From an uncultured Pelagibacteraceae bacterium (lineage in GTDB: Bacteria; Pseudomonadota; Alphaproteobacteria; Pelagibacterales; Pelagibacteraceae), in contig CABXWY010000002.1 of NCBI GenBank assembly GCA_902515985.1, positions 27,448 through 91,447 on the forward strand: DNA of 64,000 nt, written 5' to 3'. The stretch's first letter is position 1; each line of letters begins with the position of its first letter. A program made the translations under genes and the position numbers. The notes under the pieces were generated by a model, which ran no database searches, was not told the DNA's origin, and saw only the letters and a list, made by a program, of their open reading frames with translations. Below, in pieces: positions 39,429-49,141 of this stretch.

Positions 39429-42269
39429 ATGTTCATTGGAAAATATTTTAAAAAAGTTAAACCTGAGTTTAAAAAACACTATTTTTCAGGAATAACTTTT
39501 AATAGTCAATCATGTAAACCTAATAATATTTTTTTTGCGATACAGGGTAATGAAACTGATGGAAATAAATTTATAACCCACGCAATCGCAAAGGGTGCAA
39601 AAACAATTATATATAATAAGAAATTTCAAGGATTTAAAAATGGAGTATTATATTTAAGTTTTAAAAATGTTAGAAAAATACTAGCTGAAATATCTTATAA
39701 AATATTTAATCCAAAAATAAGTAATTTAATTGCAGTAACTGGCACAAATGGAAAGTCATCAATTTGTAACTTTTATTTTCAAATTTTAAATTTATGTAAA
39801 AAAAGAGTTGCTTCAGTAGGTACATTAGGTATTAGAACTAAATTTGGGAATATGCCATTACCCAACACCACAATGAATCCTTTGCAACTATTTAAATATT
39901 TAAAAAATATTTCGAACAAACAAATTGATAATGTAATTATTGAGGCATCAAGCCACGGTTTAAAACAACATAGATTAGATGGGCTTAGATTCAATAAGGG
40001 GATTTTTACAAATCTATCCCATGACCATTTAGATTATCATAAAAATTTTGACGATTATCTTAATTCAAAGTTATATCTCTTTAAAAATTTGTTATCTAAA
40101 AAAGCAACCATTATTACAGATGAAGATATTCCAGAATATAAAAAAATACTTAAAATATCTAATAAAAAAAAATTAAAGCTAAAGACAATTTCAAATTTAA
40201 ATGGACAAATTAAAATTCTAGATCACAAATATATTGATGAAAAACAATTTTTAAAAATCAAACATGAAAATTCAATTTACTCTTTATATTTAAATTTAAT
40301 TGGCAAACTCCAAATTAAAAATTTATTTATGGCAGTTTTAGCTGCCGAAAATAAAAATCTTAAATTTAAAAAAATTATAAGAATTATAAATAAAATTCAG
40401 CCAGTTAATGGAAGATTAGAAAAAATAGGAAAACTTAAAAATAATGGTATTTGTATATTAGATTATGCGCATACACCTGAGGCCCTAAAATTATGCTTGG
40501 AGAATTTAAAAGAGCAGTTTGGCGGAAGAAAAATTAATATAGTTTTAGGTTGTGGAGGAAATCGAGATAAATCAAAGAGAACTATTATTGGAAAAATAGT
40601 AAACAAATATTGTGATAAAGTTTATTTAACAGATGATAATCCAAGGAATGAGAGTCCAAAAAAAATTCGAAACACGATTAAAAAAAACATTAAAAAAAGT
40701 AAACTCATTGAAATTCCCAATAGAAAAAAGGCTATAGAGAATGCTGTAAGACATTTATATTCAAACAATATTTTAGTTGTATCTGGAAAAGGCCATGAAA
40801 ATATTCAAGATTATGGGACAAAAAAAATTCTTTTTTCTGATAAAAATATTATTCTAAATTCAATTAAACTTAAGAATAATTCACTTTCGAATAATATAAA
40901 AATAAATATTTTAAAAGAATGTGAGGAGGCAAAAAATATTTCTAATACAGTTAAATTGAAAAATGCATCTATTAATTCAAAGGAAATTAAAAAAAATGAC
41001 ATATTTTTTGCAATTAGAGGTAAAAATAATGATGGAAATACTTACATTTCTGAAGCTATAAAAAAAGGGGCATCCCTTATTGTATCTGACAAAAAAAAAA
41101 GAAAAATAAAAAATAAAAAAGTAATTAAAGTTAATAATAGTTTAGAATTTATGACAAAAATATCTGGTAATATTCGAAATATTTTTCAAGGAAAAGTAAT
41201 TGGAATAACTGGAAGTTGTGGAAAAACTTCATTAAAAGAATTATTAAGAAATTCTCTTAACAAAGTTGGTAAAGTAAGTTGTTCCCCTAAATCTTATAAC
41301 AATAAGTATGGTGTACCTTTGAGTCTATTTAATTTAAATATAAAAAACGGTTATGGAGTTTTTGAAATTGGAATGGATAAAAAAGGAGAGATCGACTTTT
41401 TATCAGGAATAGTTAAACCAGATATTGGGATAATAACCAATATATCATATGCACATGCTAAAAATTTCAAAAATATTTTAGAAATTGCAAAAGCGAAATC
41501 AGAAATAATTAATAATATTAAAAAAGGTGGTTTTATAATTTTAAATTCTGATGATAAATTTTTTGCATTTCATAAAAAAATAGCTCTAAAAAGAAAAAAA
41601 AATATTGTATCTTTTGGTTATTCGCACAAGTCAGATGTAGAATTTTTAAACATAAATAAATTTAGAAATTATTTTAAAATTAAAGTTAAAATTTTTAACC
41701 AAATAAAAACATTTGAGGTAAAGTACAAATATATTAATTATATAAAAAATATACTATCCACTTTGGCTGTCTTGTCGGTTTTAGATAAGATTGATAATCT
41801 AAAAAGAAGTTTTTTTAAAGATTTTACTATCCCAGATGGCAGAGGCAATATTTCAAAAATAAAATTTAAAAATAAAAAATTTTTTCTAATTGACGAAAGC
41901 TATAATTCTAATCCCCTATCACTTTCAAGTGCTATATCAAACTTTAGTAACTCAGACGTCCAAAATAAAAGAAAGCATTTTTTAATGGGTGATATGCTTG
42001 AACTTGGCAAACATTCTAAAAGACTTCATAAAAATATGTCCAGTATAATAAATAATTCAAAAATAAGTAAGATTCACATCTTCGGAAAAGATGTATCTGA
42101 AACCTATAAAGGTATTCAAAAAAATAGGAGAGGTAGAATTTTGAGAGATAAGTCTGATATTTTTAATTTGATTGTTAAAGATTTAAATAATAATGATTAT
42201 TTAATGATAAAAGGATCAAATTCTACAGGATTAAATAGAATTGTTGGAACTTTAAGAGGAAGCATTTAA
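39429..42269 (+). CDS. murEF: fused MurE-MurF ligase (UDP-MurNAc-tripeptide and -pentapeptide synthesis)
   Basis: A single 946-codon frame encodes two Mur ligases. Residues 1 to about 480 are MurE: GTNGKSS at 105-111, NTTMNP, EASSHGLKQHRL, NLSHDHLDYH and D403-N-P-R406, the motif that marks meso-diaminopimelate as the added residue. From about 485 the MurF half has its own substrate domain (NIFF-like DIFFAIRGKNNDGN), GSCGKTS at 595-601, KSYNNKYGVPLSLF, IGMDKKGEI and DESYNSNP. Together they would add meso-DAP and then D-Ala-D-Ala. The frame shows no internal stop and no good internal start at the junction. A MurE-MurF fusion is known in Bordetella. Confidence 0.92.
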   Translation: MFIGKYFKKVKPEFKKHYFSGITFNSQSCKPNNIFFAIQGNETDGNKFITHAIAKGAKTIIYNKKFQGFKNGVLYLSFKNVRKILAEISYKIFNPKISNLIAVTGTNGKSSICNFYFQILNLCKKRVASVGTLGIRTKFGNMPLPNTTMNPLQLFKYLKNISNKQIDNVIIEASSHGLKQHRLDGLRFNKGIFTNLSHDHLDYHKNFDDYLNSKLYLFKNLLSKKATIITDEDIPEYKKILKISNKKKLKLKTISNLNGQIKILDHKYIDEKQFLKIKHENSIYSLYLNLIGKLQIKNLFMAVLAAENKNLKFKKIIRIINKIQPVNGRLEKIGKLKNNGICILDYAHTPEALKLCLENLKEQFGGRKINIVLGCGGNRDKSKRTIIGKIVNKYCDKVYLTDDNPRNESPKKIRNTIKKNIKKSKLIEIPNRKKAIENAVRHLYSNNILVVSGKGHENIQDYGTKKILFSDKNIILNSIKLKNNSLSNNIKINILKECEEAKNISNTVKLKNASINSKEIKKNDIFFAIRGKNNDGNTYISEAIKKGASLIVSDKKKRKIKNKKVIKVNNSLEFMTKISGNIRNIFQGKVIGITGSCGKTSLKELLRNSLNKVGKVSCSPKSYNNKYGVPLSLFNLNIKNGYGVFEIGMDKKGEIDFLSGIVKPDIGIITNISYAHAKNFKNILEIAKAKSEIINNIKKGGFIILNSDDKFFAFHKKIALKRKKNIVSFGYSHKSDVEFLNINKFRNYFKIKVKIFNQIKTFEVKYKYINYIKNILSTLAVLSVLDKIDNLKRSFFKDFTIPDGRGNISKIKFKNKKFFLIDESYNSNPLSLSSAISNFSNSDVQNKRKHFLMGDMLELGKHSKRLHKNMSSIINNSKISKIHIFGKDVSETYKGIQKNRRGRILRDKSDIFNLIVKDLNNNDYLMIKGSNSTGLNRIVGTLRGSI

Positions 42270-43354
42270 TGTTATATTTATTAATTCTAGATTTAATAGA
42301 AACCTATTCATTTTTAAATGTTTTTAAATATTTAACAGTTAGAACCGGATTGGCGGTATTCACTTCACTAATAGTTGTTTTTTTAATTGGCAACCCTTTC
42401 ATAAATTTTTTTTCAGCCAAGCAAATTTTAGATCCTATAAGAAAAGATGGTCCAGATGAACATATTGTAAAAAAAATTGGAACTCCGACTATGGGTGGAT
42501 TGCTTATCTTAATTGGATTATTCTCTGGCATTCTACTTTGGGGAGATTTAACAAATATTTATATATGGTTTTTAATTTATATAGTTGGAAGTTACGGGCT
42601 ACTAGGTGCTTTTGATGATTATAAAAAAGTAAAATCCAAAAATTCGTCGGGTATATCATTTAAATTTAAAATAATATCTCAAATAATCTTAGCCTTGATT
42701 GGAATTATAGTTTTAACTTATCTTTCAGATAACCAAGATTTACAAAATTTATATTTTCCTTTTTTTAAAAACCTAATAGTCAATTTAGGATGGTTTTTTA
42801 TTCCTTTCAGTATATTTATAATAGTTGGATCATCAAACGCAGTAAACTTAACTGATGGTCTTGACGGTCTAGCCACAGTTCCAGTTATATTGGTTGCTGG
42901 GTGCTTTGCATTCATTAGTTATGTAACAGGAAATGTTGTATTTTCAGAATACTTACAAATACCTTATATTAAAGGTGTCGGAGAAGCTTCAGTATTTTTG
43001 GGTGCTATAATAGGATCATGTTTGGGATTTTTGTGGTTTAATGCTCCTCCTGCAAAAATATTCATGGGGGACACGGGATCTCTATCTCTTGGTGGGTCAC
43101 TAGGTGCTGTAGGGATTATTACAAAGCATGAAATAGTTTTAGCAATAACTGGAGGATTATTTGTTTTAGAGGCAATATCAGTAATTGTTCAAGTTATCTC
43201 TTTTAAGATGACTGGAAAAAGAATTTTTAAAATGGCTCCTATACATCATCACTTCGAAAAAAAAGGCTGGCAGGAGTCAACGGTGGTTATCAGATTTTGG
43301 ATAGTAGCAATTATTTTAGCAATGATTGGTTTGGCAACATTAAAATTTAGATAA
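42269..43354 (+). CDS. mraY: phospho-N-acetylmuramoyl-pentapeptide-transferase MraY
   Basis: This 361-residue polytopic enzyme transfers phospho-MurNAc-pentapeptide to undecaprenyl phosphate, giving lipid I. It has about ten membrane helices and the family motifs KKIGTPTMGGLLI, the catalytic aspartates in LGAFDDYKK, NLTDGLDGLA, FMGDTGSLSLGG and the late PIHHHFEKKGW histidine loop. It shares one base with murEF and one with murD, so it is tightly coupled to both. Confidence 0.97.
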   Translation: MLYLLILDLIETYSFLNVFKYLTVRTGLAVFTSLIVVFLIGNPFINFFSAKQILDPIRKDGPDEHIVKKIGTPTMGGLLILIGLFSGILLWGDLTNIYIWFLIYIVGSYGLLGAFDDYKKVKSKNSSGISFKFKIISQIILALIGIIVLTYLSDNQDLQNLYFPFFKNLIVNLGWFFIPFSIFIIVGSSNAVNLTDGLDGLATVPVILVAGCFAFISYVTGNVVFSEYLQIPYIKGVGEASVFLGAIIGSCLGFLWFNAPPAKIFMGDTGSLSLGGSLGAVGIITKHEIVLAITGGLFVLEAISVIVQVISFKMTGKRIFKMAPIHHHFEKKGWQESTVVIRFWIVAIILAMIGLATLKFR

Positions 43355-44664
43355 TGAAATTTAGAAATGACTTATATATTAAAAAAAAAATTTTAATCTA
43401 TGGACTTGGAGTTTCAGGCATATCTTGTTTAAATCATTTAAAGAATAATAACATAGTCAAATGTTTTGATGATAATCTTAAAAATTTAAAGAAAAAAAAA
43501 TTTAAAAAATATTTAATTTCAAAAAAAAAAATCACTCAATTAGTTTTTGATCATATAATAATTAGTCCAGGAATTAATAGTTTAAGCTGTTCTTTGAAGG
43601 ACTACATAAGAAAAAATAAAACAAAAATTTGTACCGATTTAGATATTTTTTATTCGAAATATTCAAATAACTTTACAATAGCAATTACCGGAACTAATGG
43701 TAAATCTACTTCATCCAAGTTATTAAATGATATATTGAAAAAAAATAAATATGATTCTAGGCTAGTCGGAAATATTGGAAATGCTATATTAGATGAAAAA
43801 AAAATTTCTAAAAAAACAATTTTTGTAATTGAAGTTTCTTCTTACCAAATCTCCTATAACAAAATATTTAAACCTAATTACGGAATTTTATTAAATATTT
43901 CTCCTGACCATATTGAAAGACATAAAACTTTTAATAATTACTTAAAAACAAAATTTGAATTGATATTTTCACAAGAAAAACAGGACTTTGCATTTGTTAA
44001 TAAAAGAGAGACATTATTTAAAAAATATTTAAAAAGTAAAAAACTTAGTTGTAAAGTTATTAATGTCAAAAATAAATTGTCTGTACAAGACTATAGATTA
44101 ATAAAAAATCCATATTTTAAAAGTCTTAATAATCAGCAAAATTTATCATTTATTTTAAAAGTATGTATAAAACTTAAAATTAAAAAAAGTATTATTTTTA
44201 AAGTGGTGAATAGTTTCAAACCATTAAAATTTAGACAACAAATAATTTACGAATCGAATAAGCTTAGGATTATAAATGACTCTAAATCTACAAGTTTTTC
44301 ATCATCTTTAAGTTTATTGAATAATTTAAAAAGAATTTTTTGGATAGTAGGAGGTTTACCAAAAAGAGGAGATAGATTTAAATTAAAGAAGAAGCAAAAT
44401 ATAAAAAAAATTTACATATATGGAAAATATAAATCTTTTTTCATAAAAGTTTTTAAAAATAAATTTAAATATTCTAAATTCTTTGAACTAGATCAAGCAA
44501 TCAAACAAGTTCTTATCGATATTAAAAAAGATCAAGAGAACAGAAAAATTAATTTATTATTTAGCCCTTGCGCAGCATCTTTTGATAGATTTAAAAATTT
44601 TGAGGAAAGAGGAAAATATTTTAATCATTTAATTGGTCTCTACAAAATTAAAAATGCTAAATAA
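43354..44664 (+). CDS. murD: UDP-N-acetylmuramoyl-L-alanine-D-glutamate ligase MurD
   Basis: This 436-residue Mur ligase adds D-glutamate. Visible elements are an N-terminal Rossmann part (LIYGLGVSGISCLNHL), the P-loop ITGTNGKSTSSKLL, VEVSSYQ, LLNISPDHIERH and the C-terminal NDSKSTSFSSSL and FSPCAASFDRFKNFEERG blocks. The sequence is extremely lysine-rich and divergent but all catalytic blocks remain. It overlaps the chosen ftsW start by 11 nt. Confidence 0.94.
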   Translation: MKFRNDLYIKKKILIYGLGVSGISCLNHLKNNNIVKCFDDNLKNLKKKKFKKYLISKKKITQLVFDHIIISPGINSLSCSLKDYIRKNKTKICTDLDIFYSKYSNNFTIAITGTNGKSTSSKLLNDILKKNKYDSRLVGNIGNAILDEKKISKKTIFVIEVSSYQISYNKIFKPNYGILLNISPDHIERHKTFNNYLKTKFELIFSQEKQDFAFVNKRETLFKKYLKSKKLSCKVINVKNKLSVQDYRLIKNPYFKSLNNQQNLSFILKVCIKLKIKKSIIFKVVNSFKPLKFRQQIIYESNKLRIINDSKSTSFSSSLSLLNNLKRIFWIVGGLPKRGDRFKLKKKQNIKKIYIYGKYKSFFIKVFKNKFKYSKFFELDQAIKQVLIDIKKDQENRKINLLFSPCAASFDRFKNFEERGKYFNHLIGLYKIKNAK

Positions 44665-45775
44665 TAAATTTTATAATAATTTTTATTTTAATTGGTGGAG
44701 GAATTTAGATAAAACGATTTTATTTATTATTTTGTTACTTTTTACTTTAGGATTACTATTTTCGCTACTATCAACCTCACTTGTAGCTTCTGATAGGTTG
44801 AATACTAATAATTATTTTTTTTTCTTAAAGCACTTCATATTTATTTTAATTGGTATATCGACTATGTTTTTTTTCTCATTTTTGGACAAAAATAAATTAT
44901 TCACTTTATCTTATATTCTTTTTATTGTTTTTTTTATTTCTCTGATTTTTGTGCCTTTTATTGGAACTGAAGTAAAAGGATCTAAAAGATGGCTTGATGT
45001 TTTTTTTCTACCCAGGTTTCAACCCATTGAAATATTAAAGCCTTTTATAATTGTAATTGTTGCATCATCTTTAAGTTTCGAAAATAAAAATTATCAATAT
45101 ATAAAGTATTTTGCGAGTTTTTTATTAATTCTACCAATCATTGCATTATTAGCCTCGCAACCAGATATTGGACAAACCATATTAATTTTTCTTACATGGC
45201 TAGCTTTGATCTTTATCTCAGGCATCAATCTTTACTTATTCTTATCGTTTTTTAGTATTATATTAATTTCATTGTTATCTTTAATTTTATTAATACCAAA
45301 ATTTAATTATATTTTAGTGAGAATTAGTTCATTTTTTGACCCTTCATCAGGAAATAATTATCAATCTGAAAAAGCATCAGAGGCAATAATTAGTGGAGGT
45401 TTTTTTGGAAAAGGAATAGGAGAGGGTATTTTAAAAAATAAAGTTCCCGAAGCTCACACTGATTATATAGTTTCAGTAATTTCAGAGGAATTTGGTGCGG
45501 TTATGATTTTTTTTATATTAATAATATTTTTAATATTCTTATATAAATCATTCAAAAAAATTTCTTACCTTAAAAACGACAAAGTTAAATATATTATATT
45601 TGGATGTAGTATAATTATTTTTTTTCAATTTCTTGTACATCTTGGAGTAAATATTAGAATCTTACCTACTACAGGAATGACACTTCCTTTTCTAAGCTAT
45701 GGTGGATCATCAATTATAGGAAGCTCAATTCTTGCTGGAATAATATTAAATCTTACGAAAAAGAATATATCTTGA
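44654..45775 (+). CDS. ftsW: septal peptidoglycan glycosyltransferase FtsW (SEDS family)
   Basis: This 373-residue SEDS membrane protein polymerises lipid II at the septum in partnership with FtsI. Around ten hydrophobic helices are seen. Family motifs are GSKRWLDVFFLPRFQPIEILKPF, LASQPDIGQTIL, EAHTDYIVSVISEEFG with the catalytic Asp region, and a final NIRILPTTGMTLPFLSYGGSS. The start is ATG 44654, not the TTG at 44633 that lies further inside murD. The cluster position between murD and murG favours FtsW over RodA. Confidence 0.94.
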   Translation: MLNNKFYNNFYFNWWRNLDKTILFIILLLFTLGLLFSLLSTSLVASDRLNTNNYFFFLKHFIFILIGISTMFFFSFLDKNKLFTLSYILFIVFFISLIFVPFIGTEVKGSKRWLDVFFLPRFQPIEILKPFIIVIVASSLSFENKNYQYIKYFASFLLILPIIALLASQPDIGQTILIFLTWLALIFISGINLYLFLSFFSIILISLLSLILLIPKFNYILVRISSFFDPSSGNNYQSEKASEAIISGGFFGKGIGEGILKNKVPEAHTDYIVSVISEEFGAVMIFFILIIFLIFLYKSFKKISYLKNDKVKYIIFGCSIIIFFQFLVHLGVNIRILPTTGMTLPFLSYGGSSIIGSSILAGIILNLTKKNIS

Positions 45776-46845
45776 AAAAAAAAATTTTAATAAGTACAGG
45801 TGGTTCTGGTGGTCATGTAATCCCTGCATTAAATTTTTATGATCATCTAAAAGAAAATTATGACGTTTGCTTAGCTACAGATTTAAGAGGATCTAGATTT
45901 ATTGATGCAGAAATTTATAAAAGTGTAATAATCAATGTTCCAGATATTAAAAAAAATTTACTAAAAATACCACTAAATCTTATATTTTTTTTGATTTCAG
46001 TTTTTAAATCATTCATTTATTTAAAAAAAAATAAAATAAGTAAAATTATTTCAACAGGTGGTTACATGACTTTACCTATTTGTATAGCTTCAAAATTTAC
46101 AAAATCCAAATTATTCTTATTTGAACCCAATATGGTTTTAGGCAGATCAAACTCTTTTTTTATGAATCAATGTCAAAAAATATTTTGTTATTCAGATAAA
46201 GTAAGAAGATTTCCACAAAAATATGTCAAAAAAGTTCAAATAATATATCCAATTCTTAAACAAAAGAGCTACTTGTTTAAAAGTAAAGTAAGCAAGATTA
46301 CTGATCAAAGAATTTTTTTAATAATTGGTGGGAGTCAGGGTGCAAAATTTTTTCAAACTGAATTAAAAGAAACTATACATAAATTGTCAAAAAAATTTAA
46401 TTTAATGGTATATCATCAAACTAATAAAGATAACATTAAAAACCTAGAATTGTTTTATAAAAATAATAATATTTCTTTTAATCTTTTTGATTTTGATCAC
46501 TCCATAGAAAATATAATTAATAAAGCTGATTTTTGTATTACACGAGCAGGTGCTTCGACGTTAGCCGAATTGGTATATTTTGAGGTTCCTTTTTTGGCTA
46601 TTCCATTTCCATACTCAAAAGATAATCACCAGCTACATAATGCAAAATTTTACAAAGATAATAATTGTTGTTGGCTAATTGAACAAAAAGATATATTTCA
46701 AGAAAATCTCTTTAAAATTATTTCTGAAATAATTATAGATGAGAAAGATATAAAGCAAAAGAAACAAGCTATGAAAAAATTAAGTTTAGAAAACACTTGG
46801 GAAAATAATAATAAATTAATAATAAAAACAATTTATGAAAATTAA
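45772..46845 (+). CDS. murG: lipid II synthase MurG
   Basis: This 357-residue GT-B enzyme adds GlcNAc to lipid I at the inner face of the membrane. The N-terminal G-loop ISTGGSGGHVIPAL, a second GGYMTLP loop, EPNMVLGRSN and C-terminal IGGSQGAKFFQ, ITRAGASTLAEL and FPYSKDNHQLHNA blocks are intact. The start is TTG 45772, whose TTGA overlaps the ftsW stop; it is followed at once by a lysine run and the first strand, and no ATG fits. Confidence 0.95.
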   Translation: MKKKILISTGGSGGHVIPALNFYDHLKENYDVCLATDLRGSRFIDAEIYKSVIINVPDIKKNLLKIPLNLIFFLISVFKSFIYLKKNKISKIISTGGYMTLPICIASKFTKSKLFLFEPNMVLGRSNSFFMNQCQKIFCYSDKVRRFPQKYVKKVQIIYPILKQKSYLFKSKVSKITDQRIFLIIGGSQGAKFFQTELKETIHKLSKKFNLMVYHQTNKDNIKNLELFYKNNNISFNLFDFDHSIENIINKADFCITRAGASTLAELVYFEVPFLAIPFPYSKDNHQLHNAKFYKDNNCCWLIEQKDIFQENLFKIISEIIIDEKDIKQKKQAMKKLSLENTWENNNKLIIKTIYEN

Positions 46846-48229
46846 ATTAGCAAAATCTGAAGTTGTACATTTTGTAGGTATTGGAGGCATCGGTATGAGC
46901 GGATTAGCCTTAGTAATGAAGAGAATGGGATTTAAAGTTCAAGGAAGTGATATAAATCTCAATAAAAATATTGATAGATTGAGTCAAGCTAAAGTAAAAG
47001 TTTTTATTGGTCACGAAAAAAAAAATATATCAAGAGCAACTATAATTGTAGTTTCATCAGCAGTTAAAAAAACCAATATTGAAGTTATTTCCGCACTAGA
47101 GAGAAATCTTCCAATTTATAAAAGAGGAGATATGCTTGGTCATATAACTTCATTGACTAAGAATATTGTCGTTGTTGGTTCACATGGAAAGACAACAACA
47201 ACATCTCTTGTAGCAAGTATTTTATCATCAAGCAATTTAGATCCCACAATAATAAATGGCGGAGTTTTAAAATCCTCTAATAATTCTGCAAGACTAGGAA
47301 GAAGTAACTGGAGTATTGTTGAACTAGATGAGTCTGATGGTAGCTTTTTAAAAGTGCAACCAACTTATTCAATAATTACAAACATTGATAGGGAGCACAT
47401 GGATTACTACAAATCAATGGATAAATTATTAAACCTTTTTGCAGAGTACATTGGTAGAGTTCCATCGTTTGGAAAATCTTTTATTTGTAATGACGATAAA
47501 AATAACGTCAAGTTGATAAAATCATTAAAAATTAAAAACTATCATACTTATGGAATTTTTAAAAAATCAAATTTTTTTATTAATAATATTATTCAGTCAA
47601 AAGACTATTCAATATTTAGTTTAACAATAAAATTACCTGGAAAAAAAACTTATACAATTAAAAATATAAAAATACCACTCATCGGATTGCATAATATAAG
47701 AAATGCCACTGCATCAGTTGCTGTATCGATATCCTTAGGTATACCAATTTCTACAATAAAAAATACATTAAAAAAATTTAAGGGTGTTCAAAGAAGGTTT
47801 AACAAAATTTTTGATTATAAAGGAGCAAGTTTTTTTGATGATTATGCCCATCATCCTACTGAGATCAAAGAAGTTTTGAGTGGAGTAAAAAGTGCTTACT
47901 CGTCAGAAAAGATTGTCTGTATATTTCAACCCCATAGAATTTCAAGATTAAATGATCTTAAATCGGAATTTGTTAAATGTTTTAAGAAAGCAGATGAAGT
48001 TATTTTATGTCCAATTTTTACAGCAGGAGAAAATATAAAATTAAATTTTAATTATGAAAGTTTTGCGAAACAAATATTACTTAAATCACAAGTCAGAGTA
48101 TATTTGGTTAAAGATAAAATAAACTTAGCTAAATTTATAAAGCAAAATATTTATGGCAATAAAATTGTTATAGGAATGGGGGCTGGTTCTATTTCAAGTT
48201 GGATAAAAGAGTTGCCAAATATTATTTGA
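46835..48229 (+). CDS. murC: UDP-N-acetylmuramate-L-alanine ligase MurC
   Basis: This 464-residue Mur ligase adds the first L-alanine of the stem peptide. It has VHFVGIGGIGMSGLA, the P-loop VVGSHGKTTTTSLVA, ELDESDGSFL, NIDREHMDYY, FFDDYAHHPTEI and QPHRISRLNDL. It overlaps murG by 11 nt and is the last gene of the cluster. In most proteobacteria murB, ddl, ftsQ, ftsA and ftsZ follow; here the initiator tRNA gene follows on the other strand. Confidence 0.97.
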   Translation: MKIKLAKSEVVHFVGIGGIGMSGLALVMKRMGFKVQGSDINLNKNIDRLSQAKVKVFIGHEKKNISRATIIVVSSAVKKTNIEVISALERNLPIYKRGDMLGHITSLTKNIVVVGSHGKTTTTSLVASILSSSNLDPTIINGGVLKSSNNSARLGRSNWSIVELDESDGSFLKVQPTYSIITNIDREHMDYYKSMDKLLNLFAEYIGRVPSFGKSFICNDDKNNVKLIKSLKIKNYHTYGIFKKSNFFINNIIQSKDYSIFSLTIKLPGKKTYTIKNIKIPLIGLHNIRNATASVAVSISLGIPISTIKNTLKKFKGVQRRFNKIFDYKGASFFDDYAHHPTEIKEVLSGVKSAYSSEKIVCIFQPHRISRLNDLKSEFVKCFKKADEVILCPIFTAGENIKLNFNYESFAKQILLKSQVRVYLVKDKINLAKFIKQNIYGNKIVIGMGAGSISSWIKELPNII

Positions 48230-48230
48230 T

Positions 48231-48307
<77 letters not shown>

Positions 48308-48310
48308 TTA

Positions 48311-48517
48311 TTAAAATCTATTTTTGAGTTTGTTTAATTTTTTAACTCTTTTAATATTTTCCTGCAGAATTCTTTTCTTTTTTTCAGAAGGTTTTTCATA
48401 GGTATCTTTTAGTTTTATAATTTTAAAGAAACCATCTCTCTGAAGCTTTCTTTTTAAAACTCTCAGAGCTTGCTCAATATTATTATCTTTTACATCTATT
48501 TTAATAACTACCTCCAA
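48311..48517 (-). CDS. rpsU: 30S ribosomal protein S21
   Basis: This is a small basic ribosomal protein of the 30S platform near the anti-Shine-Dalgarno site. The core DNNIEQALRVLKRKLQRDGFF and LKDTYEKPSEKKKR patterns are diagnostic. The start is uncertain: the only in-frame conventional start is TTG at 48517, but a perfect GGAGG (48515-48511) overlaps that codon and cannot serve it. The codon at the proper distance after GGAGG is ATT at 48505, which would give a 64-residue protein. A short ATG frame (MFFWR, stop at 48508) ends just before it. Confidence 0.9.
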   Translation of the reverse strand: MEVVIKIDVKDNNIEQALRVLKRKLQRDGFFKIIKLKDTYEKPSEKKKRILQENIKRVKKLNKLKNRF

Positions 48518-48559
48518 AAAAACATTTTAATAACATTTTAATTTTTTTTTGTCTATACA

Positions 48560-49141
48560 TTATGAAGCCTGTGCTGCTGAGAGTTTTGCCTTTTCTTTTT
48601 CTTTTTTTTCTCTTTTAATTCTTCTCTCTGCTTTTTCAAGAGCTAATAACAAATCTTTTTGTGTGAACAAATTCATAGCTACTGGGTCTTTTGAGTTTAA
48701 ATTATTATAATTCCAATAGCTTTTATTTCTTATAGATGAAACAGAATTCTTTGTAACTCCCACTAGTTTAGCAATTTGTGAGTCTTTTAACTGTGGATGA
48801 TTTTTAATCAACCATAATGCTGAATCTGGTTTATCTTGTCTTTTTGATAGTGGAACATATTTTTTAATTTTTTTATCTTCTCCAGATATTTCAATATCAG
48901 TACTTTTAATTTGAAGAGGTCTATTTTCATCTTTTGAAGACGACTCTATTTCGTCCCTTGTTAATTGACCGGAGATTATTGGGTTGTAAGGTTTGATTCC
49001 TTTTGCGACCTCACCATCAGCAATTCCTTGAACTTCAACCTCGTGCAAATTACAAAAATTAGCAATTTGTTTAAATGTTAATGTAGTATTCTCAACTAAC
49101 CAAACAGCAGTAGCTAATGGCATTAAAAGTCCGTTAGTCAT
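48560..49141 (-). CDS. trcR: DUF1013 RNA-polymerase-associated regulator TrcR
   Basis: This 193-residue alphaproteobacterial protein matches DUF1013. It begins with MPLATAVWLVENTTLTFKQIA, a first helix-turn-helix-like block, and has a second block SALWLIKNHPQLKDSQIAKL then VGVTKNSVSSIRNK around 110-140, ending in a charged, lysine-rich helix. In Caulobacter the DUF1013 protein TrcR travels with RNA polymerase and influences cell-cycle gene expression; the role here is inferred. It shares one base with the rpmE stop. Confidence 0.87.
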   Translation of the reverse strand: MTNGLLMPLATAVWLVENTTLTFKQIANFCNLHEVEVQGIADGEVAKGIKPYNPIISGQLTRDEIESSSKDENRPLQIKSTDIEISGEDKKIKKYVPLSKRQDKPDSALWLIKNHPQLKDSQIAKLVGVTKNSVSSIRNKSYWNYNNLNSKDPVAMNLFTQKDLLLALEKAERRIKREKKEKEKAKLSAAQAS

